This document shows positions 21,527-28,966 of a DNA stretch of 64,000 nucleotides, one piece after another. Each line of letters opens with the position of its first letter. The first letter of the stretch is position 1. Source of the DNA: Methylotenera mobilis JLW8 (lineage in GTDB: Bacteria; Pseudomonadota; Gammaproteobacteria; Burkholderiales; Methylophilaceae); NCBI RefSeq assembly GCF_000023705.1, contig NC_012968.1, positions 1,984,001-2,048,000 of the forward strand, in the 5' to 3' direction. The notes beneath the pieces were generated by a model. It saw only the letters and a program-made list of their open reading frames with translations, ran no database searches and had not been told where the DNA came from. Position numbers and translations under genes: made by a program.

Positions 21527-23659
21527 ATGTCCAGCAACAGTACGTATAATCAAAAGAGGCAGCTAGGTACGTTGAACAAATACCGCGGCATTATATTGGC
21601 CGTCACTCTCTTTCTGGTATTTAACTTGGCAGTGCTTGGCCTTAACTTCTACACCTCATCTACGTTAGATAGCGATGCCGTTTCCATCAATCTTTCAGGT
21701 CGGCAGCGCATGCTCTCACAACGCACCGCAAAAGTATTGCTGTCAATTCAGGTCGATGCAGCACAGGGCAAGTTTGATGCAAAAAATATGGAAGAGCTCC
21801 AAAAAGTCAGTACGCTGTTTGACACTACGCTGAATGCCTTTAAAACCGGCGGCACGGTCATGGGTGGTAACGAGAAACCAGTATTCCTACCTAAAGTAAC
21901 TGATACTGCCTCTATTCAGGCCGTGAATGATGCCTTGCTTATCTGGCAGCCCTACAAAAAGCTGCTGGAGTCAGTGATACTAAGCCGAGTGATAGACGAA
22001 ACACGGCTAGACCTTGCCACAGATTATGCACGTGAAAATAATCTGAAGCTGCTAAAGCTGATGAACAACCTGACGACGCAACTAGAACAAAACACCAAAA
22101 CCAAAGCCAGTCATTTGCAACTGATTCAAACAATTGCATTGGTATTATCACTGTTACTGTTTGCCAATATTGTGTTCAACGCGCTACGCAAGCTGCGTGC
22201 TGCCGATGGCGAGATTGAAAAAGCACAGCGCGAAACTACCGAGATTCTCAATACCGTTAAAGAAGGTCTGTTTTTGTTAGACCATGAACTCGCAGTTGGT
22301 AGCCAGATTTCACGCTCTATTGAACAAATATTGCAGCATAAAGTAAGCGCAAACATGCCGTTTATGCCCATACTGCAGCAACTGGTTTCCGATGACATTT
22401 TCACTTCTTCCAAAGATTACATACAGCTACTGTTTGGCAACAAGGTAAAAGAGAGCTTGATGCTAAGCCTTAACCCGCTCACGCAGGTAAAGGTACAAAC
22501 AAGAGACGACGCATCGCCACGCTACCTTAGCTTCCAGTTCAACCGCGTGGTAGAGAATAAACAAGTCTTGCACCTCTTAGTAACGGTGCAAGACGTAACC
22601 GAGCAAGTAACGCAGGGTGAGGAGCTAACTAAGCTCAAGGGTCAATCCAGCATCAATCTCGATCTGCTGAAAGCCTTGCTGCAAGCCGACATCACCCAAC
22701 TGCGCCAATTCTTGACGCAGGCACACAGTAGTTTAGATGTGATTAACGAAGTATTAGCCAATGCAGATAAACGCGCTGCTACGCATAGTGATATGGTGAA
22801 TCAATGCTTCCGCATCATCCATGCCATTAAAGGTGAGTCTGGGGCCATAGGCTTACAGGCCATTGAAACGCTAGCGCATCAATTTGAAGAGCACTTGGTA
22901 TCGCTACGCAACAAGAACGAATGGGATGCCCAAGAGATTTTAAGTCTACCGGTAATGTTAAGCGCCTTGCTTGAGCAAATTACACAAATTGAAATGATTG
23001 TAGACTTCATGCAGGCACACCACCAGGCCAACAACAGCCCAAGCGCCCCTCAATCTATCTCTACCAATGTTGCTAATAACCTAAAGCGCCTCGTAGAACA
23101 GGTAAGTCAAAGCCAAAATAAGAACGTGCAGCTAAACTTAGAGCTAGCGTTACTAGACCAAATGGACACAAAAACCGTGCATCAACTGCAACAGATTGGC
23201 ATCCAGCTAATCCGTAATGCTATCTGTCATGGCATAGAGTCAACTGACATTAGGCTGGCACAAGGAAAATCAGCACATGGCGAAATATCTATCACCACCC
23301 GCATAAATCAGGAGGGCATTATTGATTTTATTGTGCGTGATGACGGCCAAGGCATTGTTCCCAACCGCATCCGCGCTGCCATGCTTACCTCAGGGCGCTA
23401 CGCCAGTGACACAGTACACAAGCTATCCGATAAGGAAATTGTCGCCAAATTATTTGAACCAGGCTTCTCAACCGCCAGCAGCGTCGATCAAGATGCGGGC
23501 CGCGGTGTAGGTATGGATTTAGTGCAATCGCTTATCAATGAAATTGGTGGCGAGCTAAAAATAGACACCAAAGCCGATGTATTTACACAATTCGCCTTCC
23601 GTATTTCCAAGCACGCTAAACCATCTATCAACCTGAATTCGACAGAGGCCGTAATATGA
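21527..23659 (+). CDS. Membrane histidine kinase with PilJ-like sensor, PAS, Hpt and CheA-type ATPase domains
   Basis: The 710-residue protein has membrane spans at about 22–44 and 199–218 that bracket a periplasmic PilJ/NIT-type sensor with the hallmark NLSGRQRMLSQRTAKV. A PAS-like region (about 235–350) follows. An Hpt domain has its phospho-accepting His at residue 432 (IIHAIKGESGAIG). A CheA-type HATPase follows, with N box LIRNAICHGIES, G1 DDGQGI, F box LFEPGFSTA and G2 AGRGVGMD. No CheW-like P5 domain follows, so it is not a normal chemotaxis CheA. It is probably a direct sensor kinase that phosphorylates the CheY-like protein encoded next. A good Shine–Dalgarno (AAGGAG) precedes the ATG. 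The ligand is unknown. Confidence 0.85.
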   Translation: MSSNSTYNQKRQLGTLNKYRGIILAVTLFLVFNLAVLGLNFYTSSTLDSDAVSINLSGRQRMLSQRTAKVLLSIQVDAAQGKFDAKNMEELQKVSTLFDTTLNAFKTGGTVMGGNEKPVFLPKVTDTASIQAVNDALLIWQPYKKLLESVILSRVIDETRLDLATDYARENNLKLLKLMNNLTTQLEQNTKTKASHLQLIQTIALVLSLLLFANIVFNALRKLRAADGEIEKAQRETTEILNTVKEGLFLLDHELAVGSQISRSIEQILQHKVSANMPFMPILQQLVSDDIFTSSKDYIQLLFGNKVKESLMLSLNPLTQVKVQTRDDASPRYLSFQFNRVVENKQVLHLLVTVQDVTEQVTQGEELTKLKGQSSINLDLLKALLQADITQLRQFLTQAHSSLDVINEVLANADKRAATHSDMVNQCFRIIHAIKGESGAIGLQAIETLAHQFEEHLVSLRNKNEWDAQEILSLPVMLSALLEQITQIEMIVDFMQAHHQANNSPSAPQSISTNVANNLKRLVEQVSQSQNKNVQLNLELALLDQMDTKTVHQLQQIGIQLIRNAICHGIESTDIRLAQGKSAHGEISITTRINQEGIIDFIVRDDGQGIVPNRIRAAMLTSGRYASDTVHKLSDKEIVAKLFEPGFSTASSVDQDAGRGVGMDLVQSLINEIGGELKIDTKADVFTQFAFRISKHAKPSINLNSTEAVI

Positions 23660-24030
23660 AATTAATGATAGTCGATGACTCCAATATTATCAGGAGCAGA
23701 ATTTCCAGAATTATTGCAGACTCAAAACTTCCGCCTATCGAAGTTGTTGGTACCGCAGCCAATGGCACCGATGCATTTGCACTATGCGTGGCAAAGCGCC
23801 CAGACATTGTCACCATGGACCTCACCATGCCGGAAATGGATGGCGTGGAATGTACCGCTCTGCTCGTTGAGTTTGACCCTAACATCAAAATCCTCATCAT
23901 CTCTGCGCTTAGCGACAAAGCCACTGCGATTGAAGCGCTAAAAAATGGCGCCAATGGCTTCCTATATAAACCATTTACGGATGAAGAACTCGTTAACGCG
24001 ATACTGGAGCTAATAAAAGAAAATGAGTGA
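23656..24030 (+). CDS. CheY-like single-domain response regulator
   Basis: The 124-residue receiver has the acidic pair in KLMIVDDSNIIRSRI, phospho-acceptor Asp in IVTMDLTMPEMDG, the Ser/Thr position in ILIISALSDKATAIEAL and lysine in GFLYKPFTDEEL. There is no output domain, so it acts by protein contact. It overlaps the kinase stop by ATGA and the next gene by 8 bp, which indicates tight co-expression and a cognate pair. Confidence 0.93.
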   Translation: MKLMIVDDSNIIRSRISRIIADSKLPPIEVVGTAANGTDAFALCVAKRPDIVTMDLTMPEMDGVECTALLVEFDPNIKILIISALSDKATAIEALKNGANGFLYKPFTDEELVNAILELIKENE

Positions 24031-24484
24031 CTTAAGCGAAAAAGACATTGAAGTCTTTATTGAAGCCATTGGTAACTACTTCAAACAAGCAACCAAAGAA
24101 GCCGCAGCCATTAAAGTAGCCTACCTTGCGCAAAGCGCATTTCCAATGAACGACTACACCGGAAAAATCAAAGTGAGTGATGGCTACGAAGGTGCACTCT
24201 ACTTCTCTGCACCCAGTGCCATGTTGCGACACCTGCTAACGGTGATGAAAGAAACTAACCAATCAGAAGAGAACCTGCTCGATGTCGTAGGCGAAATCGC
24301 CAACACCATCTCCGGCAATGCACGGAAATATTTTGGCGAAAACATGGTGATCTCCATCCCAGAAAAAATAGCAAATCTATCTGAAAACTTAGCGCAACAA
24401 GCGCGCTCATATGCTTACGTGATCATTATTAAATGGAAGCACTACAGCGCATCACTCATCGTAGACATTTCAAGAAAATTCTAA
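24023..24484 (+). CDS. CheX-like CheY-P phosphatase domain protein
   Basis: The 153-residue protein has the CheC/CheX/FliY active helix pattern D-x3-E-x2-N in LLDVVGEIANTISGNARK, followed by a conserved Pro (VISIPEKI). CheX proteins dephosphorylate CheY-P. Its overlap with the CheY-like gene supports a role as the off-switch of this kinase–receiver pair. It is the last gene of the operon. Confidence 0.85.
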   Translation: MSDLSEKDIEVFIEAIGNYFKQATKEAAAIKVAYLAQSAFPMNDYTGKIKVSDGYEGALYFSAPSAMLRHLLTVMKETNQSEENLLDVVGEIANTISGNARKYFGENMVISIPEKIANLSENLAQQARSYAYVIIIKWKHYSASLIVDISRKF

Positions 24485-24639
24485 TGCAAACACCTAACCG
24501 CGAGATGAAAAGCAAGCAGGCTACAAATTAAACAGCTAATTATCAAAAATAACGTAAAAAAGTGAAAACTACTTTTGACAATTCACCACTAAAACACTAG
24601 AATTGCGGCCTTGCTGAAATTAAAGCAAACAGTTTACAA

Positions 24640-24716
24640 GGTGATGTAGCTCAGCTGGTTAGAGCACAGGATTCATAATCCTGGGGTCGAGGGTTCAAGT
24701 CCCTCTTTCACCACCA
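24640..24716 (+). tRNA. tRNA with anticodon CAT (Met elongator most likely); island attachment site
   Basis: The cloverleaf has D arm GCTC/GAGC, anticodon stem CAGGA/TCCTG around loop TTCATAA (anticodon CAT), and T arm GAGGG-TTCAAGT-CCCTC with CCA encoded. The acceptor GGTGATG pairs poorly with TTTCACC: a T–T mismatch at 6:67 and G·T at 7:66. CAT is used by initiator Met, elongator Met and lysidine-modified Ile tRNAs. The initiator-specific three G–C pairs in the anticodon stem are absent, so elongator Met or Ile2. The last 22 bases recur almost identically at 39350–39370, which marks this as an integration target. Confidence 0.88.
24695..24716 (+). other. attL-like repeat (3' end of tRNA-CAT)
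   Basis: TCAAGTCCCTCTTTC plus ACCACCA forms the tRNA 3' end. A copy at 39350–39370 matches for 15 bases and then CCACCA after loss of one base. Duplicated tRNA 3' ends are the classic footprint of tyrosine-recombinase integration. Confidence 0.8.
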
Positions 24717-25032
24717 TTCTACGGGGCTTCCAGCGATGGGAGCCTTTTTTTGTTTGCCCCAAAATACTATGGGCAACATATGGGCAACGGCAGAAAATAA
24801 AAATACATGGATTTAAGTAATTTAATTCATCATTTTTATATCAAATTATTAGTTTTTCACTATCAAAATCTCTTCAAAATAATTTTTTCAGCTCATAAAA
24901 CTCTCAAAAATTTAGAGCCTAAGGACTAGAGTCCTGTGCTCAAATAGTCTTTAATAAACCTGCATGGTTTACTTTTCGCTTCATAAGAAAGACAATCATC
25001 TGAGTAGGTATTAATTGCAAACAAGGCAAACA
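24717..25032. other. Left end of island: paired direct repeats and a hairpin upstream of the reverse transcriptase
   Basis: No gene is present in these 316 bases. After the tRNA terminator come two copies of ATGGGCAAC (24769–24777 and 24780–24788), like arm-type recombinase sites near integration junctions. Farther on, GAGC…GCTC (24915–24918 with 24938–24941) encloses AGGACT-AG-AGTCCT (24922–24935), giving a compact extended hairpin about 90 nt before the RT start. The rest is AT-rich. Confidence 0.5.
24724..24752 (+). terminator. Terminator after tRNA-CAT
   Basis: GGGGCTTCC/GGGAGCC forms a stem over a short loop, followed by seven T. It lies just after the tRNA end. Confidence 0.75.
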
Positions 25033-26499
25033 ATGCAAATCTTAGAAATTGATAATAAAAAATATTTTTTCAACGGCTCCCAACTTCATGAGACTTTACC
25101 TCCATCAAAACTGCTTGAAGTTTACTTCAGTCAAATTGAGCTAAAGAAGATATTTGATAACAAGTTCAAAGACTCAAAAGCAAAGGGAATTGATAGGTTA
25201 AATGGTTCTCAGTTTGAAAAACAGTCTGTAAATCACCTGAAAACTATAAATAAAAAGTGCTTGAGTGGCACATATAAATTCTCCCCATATGCTGAGGTCT
25301 TACAGCTAAAAGGAAGGGGTAAGTCGCCAAGACTTATTGGAATACCAACCCTACGAGACAGATTAGTTTTAAACCAGTTGAAAGATGTTTTAGCTCACAT
25401 TTTTCCAGACTGTGTACCAAAAACTAGAGCGAACACTCTAATCCATAAAATTTCTAGAGAAATTAAGCAACTTAATTACCAAGCAAATGATGAAGAAGTT
25501 ATGGTATTTGGATGCGATATAAAAGGGTTTTACGATGAAATTGACCGTAATATTCTTTTGGAAATTTTAAAAAAAAGAATCAAATCAGTTAAAGTTATAA
25601 AGCTTATTTTGTCTGCTATAAGTAACCCAATAGTACCAAGAAATTATCGCAATAAAAACTTAGACGATTTCACAACTGAAAAAGGTGTTCCGCAAGGCTT
25701 AGCTATTTCTAATATTTTAGCTGCAATATATTTAAGCGAGTTTGATACAGAAATTCGTAAAGTTTCAAATCATTATTTCCGATATGTTGATGACATTCTT
25801 GTTATTCATAAGTCGAATGATGCTGAAAATGTAAAAAGTATTATTGAATCAAAATTGAATCTGTTGGGTTTGCAAATTCACCCCCTAGGCTCTGGAAAAA
25901 CTCATTTTAGTAAGTTATCAGAAGAGTTTGGTTATTTAGGTTATTTATTCAAAATCCCTAAAATTTCGGTTAGACAATCCACAGTGGAACGATTTCTACA
26001 ATCAATTGTGGGCAAATTTAGCGATTATTTGCACAACAAAAGTTATAGACTAAATAAATTCAAGTATTTGACAGAAGATTTACTTAAAGGAATATTTTTA
26101 TTAGAGTTAAATGAACGAATCACTGGTGCAATCAGTGAGCAAAAAAAATATGGTTGGGTCGCTTATTTTTCAGAAATTACAGATCTCGAACTCTTAACTA
26201 AATTAGATAATGCAATTAGTGGTTTCTTTTCGAGACTTGATGACTTTAATAATAAGCCACCCAAATCTTTGAAGCGGCTAGTTCGTACATATTATGAAAT
26301 GAGTTACTCACCTCAAAGAGGCTACATTAATAATTATGATATTTTAGATACTAATGAGAAAAAAATCGCTTTCTTAAGTGAACGTGGACGACTGAATCCT
26401 GATCGCTCTTATGATGAAAGCGAAATAAGTGAGCTTTTTATATACTACAAAAATAAAAATCTTTCTGACCTTGAACCTGATGATGCTACACTATATTAG
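25033..26499 (+). CDS. Reverse transcriptase, probable defence-associated type
   Basis: The 488-residue protein has all RT core motifs. GKSPRLIGIPTLRDRLV is the motif 1/2 region, motif A is FGCDIKGFYDEIDR, motif B GVPQGLAISNILA, motif C FRYVDDILVI, motif D GLQIHPLGSGKTHF and motif E FGYLGYLFKI. A C-terminal region of about 170 residues of unknown type follows. There is no intron maturase, HNH or integrase domain. The retron VTG and NAxxH hallmarks are not seen either, so it fits neither a group II intron RT nor an ordinary retron. The neighbouring SLATT membrane gene and folded spacer suggest an anti-phage RT system. The ATG at 25033 follows AAGG; a TTG at 25015 is possible. Confidence 0.9.
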   Translation: MQILEIDNKKYFFNGSQLHETLPPSKLLEVYFSQIELKKIFDNKFKDSKAKGIDRLNGSQFEKQSVNHLKTINKKCLSGTYKFSPYAEVLQLKGRGKSPRLIGIPTLRDRLVLNQLKDVLAHIFPDCVPKTRANTLIHKISREIKQLNYQANDEEVMVFGCDIKGFYDEIDRNILLEILKKRIKSVKVIKLILSAISNPIVPRNYRNKNLDDFTTEKGVPQGLAISNILAAIYLSEFDTEIRKVSNHYFRYVDDILVIHKSNDAENVKSIIESKLNLLGLQIHPLGSGKTHFSKLSEEFGYLGYLFKIPKISVRQSTVERFLQSIVGKFSDYLHNKSYRLNKFKYLTEDLLKGIFLLELNERITGAISEQKKYGWVAYFSEITDLELLTKLDNAISGFFSRLDDFNNKPPKSLKRLVRTYYEMSYSPQRGYINNYDILDTNEKKIAFLSERGRLNPDRSYDESEISELFIYYKNKNLSDLEPDDATLY

Positions 26500-26668
26500 T
26501 GGGGTGTCGGTTCTAAATTAACTATTTAGAACAGCTCTTTAAGTAAAGAGTGGCAGTGACCAATGGTGGTTAACAAGACACCTAGCCTAAGGCAAAAACC
26601 TCTATGCATTGAATTGATTAAAATGCAAATTAGAGAGATTATTACACTGATTTATTTCGATTCCCCAC
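26499..26668 (+). ncRNA. Candidate structured RNA between the RT and SLATT genes
   Basis: Nearly the whole RT–SLATT spacer can fold. GTGGGG (26499–26504) pairs with CCCCAC (26663–26668) at the extremes. GGTGTC (26503–26508) pairs with GACACC (26577–26582) and encloses three hairpins: GTTCTAAA/TTTAGAAC (26510–26532), CTCTTT/AAAGAG (26535–26550) and TGACCA/TGGTTA (26557–26572). A longer stem CTCTATGCATT with AATGCA-AAT-TAGAG (26600–26635) follows. There is no coding frame. Several DNA-synthesising defence RTs use an adjacent non-coding RNA as template or scaffold; that this one does is inference. Ends and strand are inferred. Confidence 0.5.
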
Positions 26669-26688
26669 ATTTAAGTTGAGTTTATTGA

Positions 26689-27312
26689 TTGAAAAAAACT
26701 ATTGAAGAACAAGTAGCTGAGTTTTGCACAAAAATGTGGAGAACATCTGGTGCACGATTTAATGCACAACGAAGAATGAAATACAGAAACACTATGTCTG
26801 TATTCTCAATCTCTGTTTTGTCCATATATTTAATTGCTATTACAGTTTTTCAGAAAATATATAAACTAAGTGATATCTGTCCTGATTTGGATAATCATTT
26901 AACTTTTATTTCTGTAGTTGGTGCGGTATTTATTATAGTTATTAGCTTGATTGAGTGGGCTAGTGACTTTTCCTTGAAGTCAGAACAACTATTCGAAAAT
27001 GCTAATGATATTAAAGATCAAAGATTGCAACTAGAACAAGGGTTATCCGAAGGACTAAACTCACAAGAGTTAGCAGCTTTACTTACAAGAGTTCGCCAAG
27101 CCTACGAAACACTTACTAACGGGAACAATCCAAATCATGAGCCTATCGACGATTTGTATTTTAGAGCTCATCACAAAAATGAATCTAGCACTCCATTTAA
27201 CCTTACCACCACTGAGAGAGTACTGGCTATTATAAGGTGGCATTTTGCTTGTAATGGTTTATATATAATTCTACTGGCGTTACCATTTCTAATTCTCTAT
27301 GGCTTATGGTAG
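26689..27312 (+). CDS. SLATT-type 2TM membrane protein, probable toxic effector of the RT system
   Basis: The 207-residue protein has an N-terminal helix (KMWRTSGARFNAQRRMKYRN), two membrane spans at about 36–56 and 68–88 and a long amphipathic helical region with acidic and Gln-rich stretches. A third hydrophobic segment lies at the C terminus (about 185–206). This is the layout of SLATT domains, predicted pore-forming effectors in conflict systems; I recall one SLATT family being noted beside reverse transcriptases. The start is TTG, 20 bases after the folded spacer. Pairing with the RT suggests it kills or arrests infected cells when the RT senses phage; that is inference. Confidence 0.75.
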   Translation: MKKTIEEQVAEFCTKMWRTSGARFNAQRRMKYRNTMSVFSISVLSIYLIAITVFQKIYKLSDICPDLDNHLTFISVVGAVFIIVISLIEWASDFSLKSEQLFENANDIKDQRLQLEQGLSEGLNSQELAALLTRVRQAYETLTNGNNPNHEPIDDLYFRAHHKNESSTPFNLTTTERVLAIIRWHFACNGLYIILLALPFLILYGLW

Positions 27313-27393
27313 TTGACTACATTTAATAGGGGTATTTAAATATCACTCATGAAGAGAATTACGATTCAGTGTTAGTTTAAAAAAGATAGATAT

Positions 27394-27738
27394 TTATACA
27401 TATAAGTTGCCATCCTCATCCACCAGCCCCTTTTCTACATACTTCTCATACTCTTTAATATAAGCTATATCAGGTTTTTTATGGATATATGCTGTCGGTT
27501 GTGCAATCAAATAAGGACTACCACTTATTAAAATTTCACCTGAATCGTTCTGAGTTACTGTTCTCACCAAGCAGTATATTATGTAGCGGTTAGTTCCACC
27601 TATACGAGCAATTGCTGACATTGAATATAAATACTGTGCATCTAGTATCCATTCAAATCTCAAATTCTTTCTTTTATAATGCATTCTGATAGGTGGAGTA
27701 GAGGTTCCTATGGGCAACTCTGGACTCTTAGCATGAAC
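27394..27738 (-). pseudogene. Gene remnant truncated at its 5' end by the IS3 element
   Basis: The minus-strand frame runs from the IS boundary to a stop at 27394. It reads continuously back into the IS (through VHAKSPELPIGTSTPP) without a proper start, so the N-terminal part seems to have been lost at the IS junction. A TTG at 27717 could give a 107-residue product. The sequence (FEWILDAQYLYSMSAIARIG…IKEYEKYVEKGLVDEDGNL) matches no family I recognise. It is not part of umuC, whose remains lie on the other side of the IS. Confidence 0.5.
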
Positions 27739-27767
27739 TGGACTTCCCAGAATATCGTAGACGTTTA

Positions 27768-28586
27768 TTAGTTTCCGTTTTGTAATTTCTCAAACATCAT
27801 CGGGCTCATTTGATTTAGATGGCTGTGCCGACGTTTACGATTGTAAAACACTTCGATGTATTCAAATATCTCTGATTTAGCCTCCTCTCTCGATACGTAA
27901 ATCTTACGTTTGATATGCTCTTTCTTCAGGCTACTGAAGAAGGACTCTGCTACCGCGTTATCATAGCAATTGCCACGACGACTCATGCTAGGTTCTAGAC
28001 GATTATCTTTGCACCATCTCACAAAGTCATCGCTACCAAACTGACTACCTTGATCGGAGTGGATAATCACGGACTGTTTTGGTTTCCGTCGCCATACCGC
28101 CATTGTTAACGCATCTAGTACTATTTCCGTTGCCATCGTAGACTTCATTGACCAACCCACCACTGATCTAGAGTACAGATCAATCACCACAGCAAGATAT
28201 AACCAGCCTTGATAGGTGCGAATATAAGTAATATCCGTCACCCAGGCTAAATCAGGTTGCGATACCGTGAACACTTGCTGAAGCCTATTGGGTGATGCTA
28301 CAGATGGTATACCAGATTTATAGCGTGGTTTACGATAGCCTCGAATGGATTTGAGCTTGGCATTGCGCATAATTTTAGCGACACGATTCTCACTACACTT
28401 AATGCCAGCCTCTCGTAAGTCGTAGTGAATACGTGGGCTGCCATAAATGCCGTAGCTATCTTCGTATGATCGCTTGATTTCAATCAGCAATGCAGAGTCT
28501 TCTATCGCTCTATTAGATAGTGGTTTTAATTTCCATGCGTAGTAGCCGCTACGATGTACTTTTAATACTCGACACATACTGATCAA
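27768..28586 (-). CDS. IS3-family transposase OrfB (DDE integrase domain)
   Basis: The 272-residue part from an internal ATG has the HTH_21 region (SYGIYGSPRIHYDLREAG) and the rve DDE core: Asp in WVTDITYIRT, Asp in IIHSDQGSQFGS and Glu in NAVAESFFSSLKKE. The natural product is probably an OrfAB fusion made by −1 frameshifting, because the OrfB frame extends upstream through YAFIDQHRQQFQLIS into the orfA end. All catalytic residues are present, so the element may be active. Confidence 0.93.
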   Translation of the reverse strand: MISMCRVLKVHRSGYYAWKLKPLSNRAIEDSALLIEIKRSYEDSYGIYGSPRIHYDLREAGIKCSENRVAKIMRNAKLKSIRGYRKPRYKSGIPSVASPNRLQQVFTVSQPDLAWVTDITYIRTYQGWLYLAVVIDLYSRSVVGWSMKSTMATEIVLDALTMAVWRRKPKQSVIIHSDQGSQFGSDDFVRWCKDNRLEPSMSRRGNCYDNAVAESFFSSLKKEHIKRKIYVSREEAKSEIFEYIEVFYNRKRRHSHLNQMSPMMFEKLQNGN

Positions 28587-28624
28587 TTGAAATTGCTGAC
28601 GATGCTGGTCAATAAATGCGTACT

Positions 28625-28906
28625 TTAATCGGACAGTTTGGCAAAGTACGCGGCGGCCTTTTTTAGGATGTCGCGCTCTTTAGTGGTGCGCTTGAGTTCT
28701 GCCTTCATTCGTTGCAGTTCTAGTTTGAGCGCAACGAGGTCTTTTGCGTTTGGTAGATCGTCTTGTTGGCTTTGCTTAAGCCAAGCGTAAAGGCTTTTAT
28801 CTGAAACACCTAAGCGCTTTGATACTTCAACGACGCCATGGCCGCGCTCAGTGATTTGTTTGATTGCTTCAGCCTTAAATTCAGCTGTATATCTGGTACC
28901 TCTCAT
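28625..28906 (-). CDS. IS3-family transposase OrfA (HTH protein)
   Basis: The 93-residue protein has a transposase_8 helix-turn-helix (YTAEFKAEAIKQITERGHG…VSKRLGVSDKSLYAWLKQ) and a leucine-zipper-like helix (LVALKLELQRMKAELKRTTK). It binds the terminal repeats. Near its end the minus strand reads A-AAA-AAG (28664–28658), the usual IS3 slippery heptamer that lets ribosomes shift −1 into orfB. Confidence 0.92.
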   Translation of the reverse strand: MRGTRYTAEFKAEAIKQITERGHGVVEVSKRLGVSDKSLYAWLKQSQQDDLPNAKDLVALKLELQRMKAELKRTTKERDILKKAAAYFAKLSD

Positions 28907-28966
28907 TTACTACTCTCCAGTTCAGTTTCGACATTATTGAATGTCTACTAAATTCTGGGAAGTCCA

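Larger units (their letters stand above)
27739..28966 (-). mobile_element. IS3-family insertion sequence, 1228 bp
   Basis: The ends are perfect 15-bp inverted repeats, TGGACTTCCCAGAAT at 27739–27753 and its complement at 28952–28966. Similarity continues for about nine more bases. Inside are orfA and orfB on the minus strand with an A6G slippery site. The flanking triplets are AAC on the left and AAG on the right, so no target duplication is evident. The flanks belong to two unrelated broken genes, so the copy probably marks a deletion or rearrangement rather than a simple insertion. Confidence 0.93.

Noticed and set aside
24717-26499. Retron interpretation of the RT locus
   Set aside because: The RT lacks the VTG and NAxxH retron signatures, and the best structured RNA lies downstream of the RT and not upstream. 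A defence RT of another type fits better.
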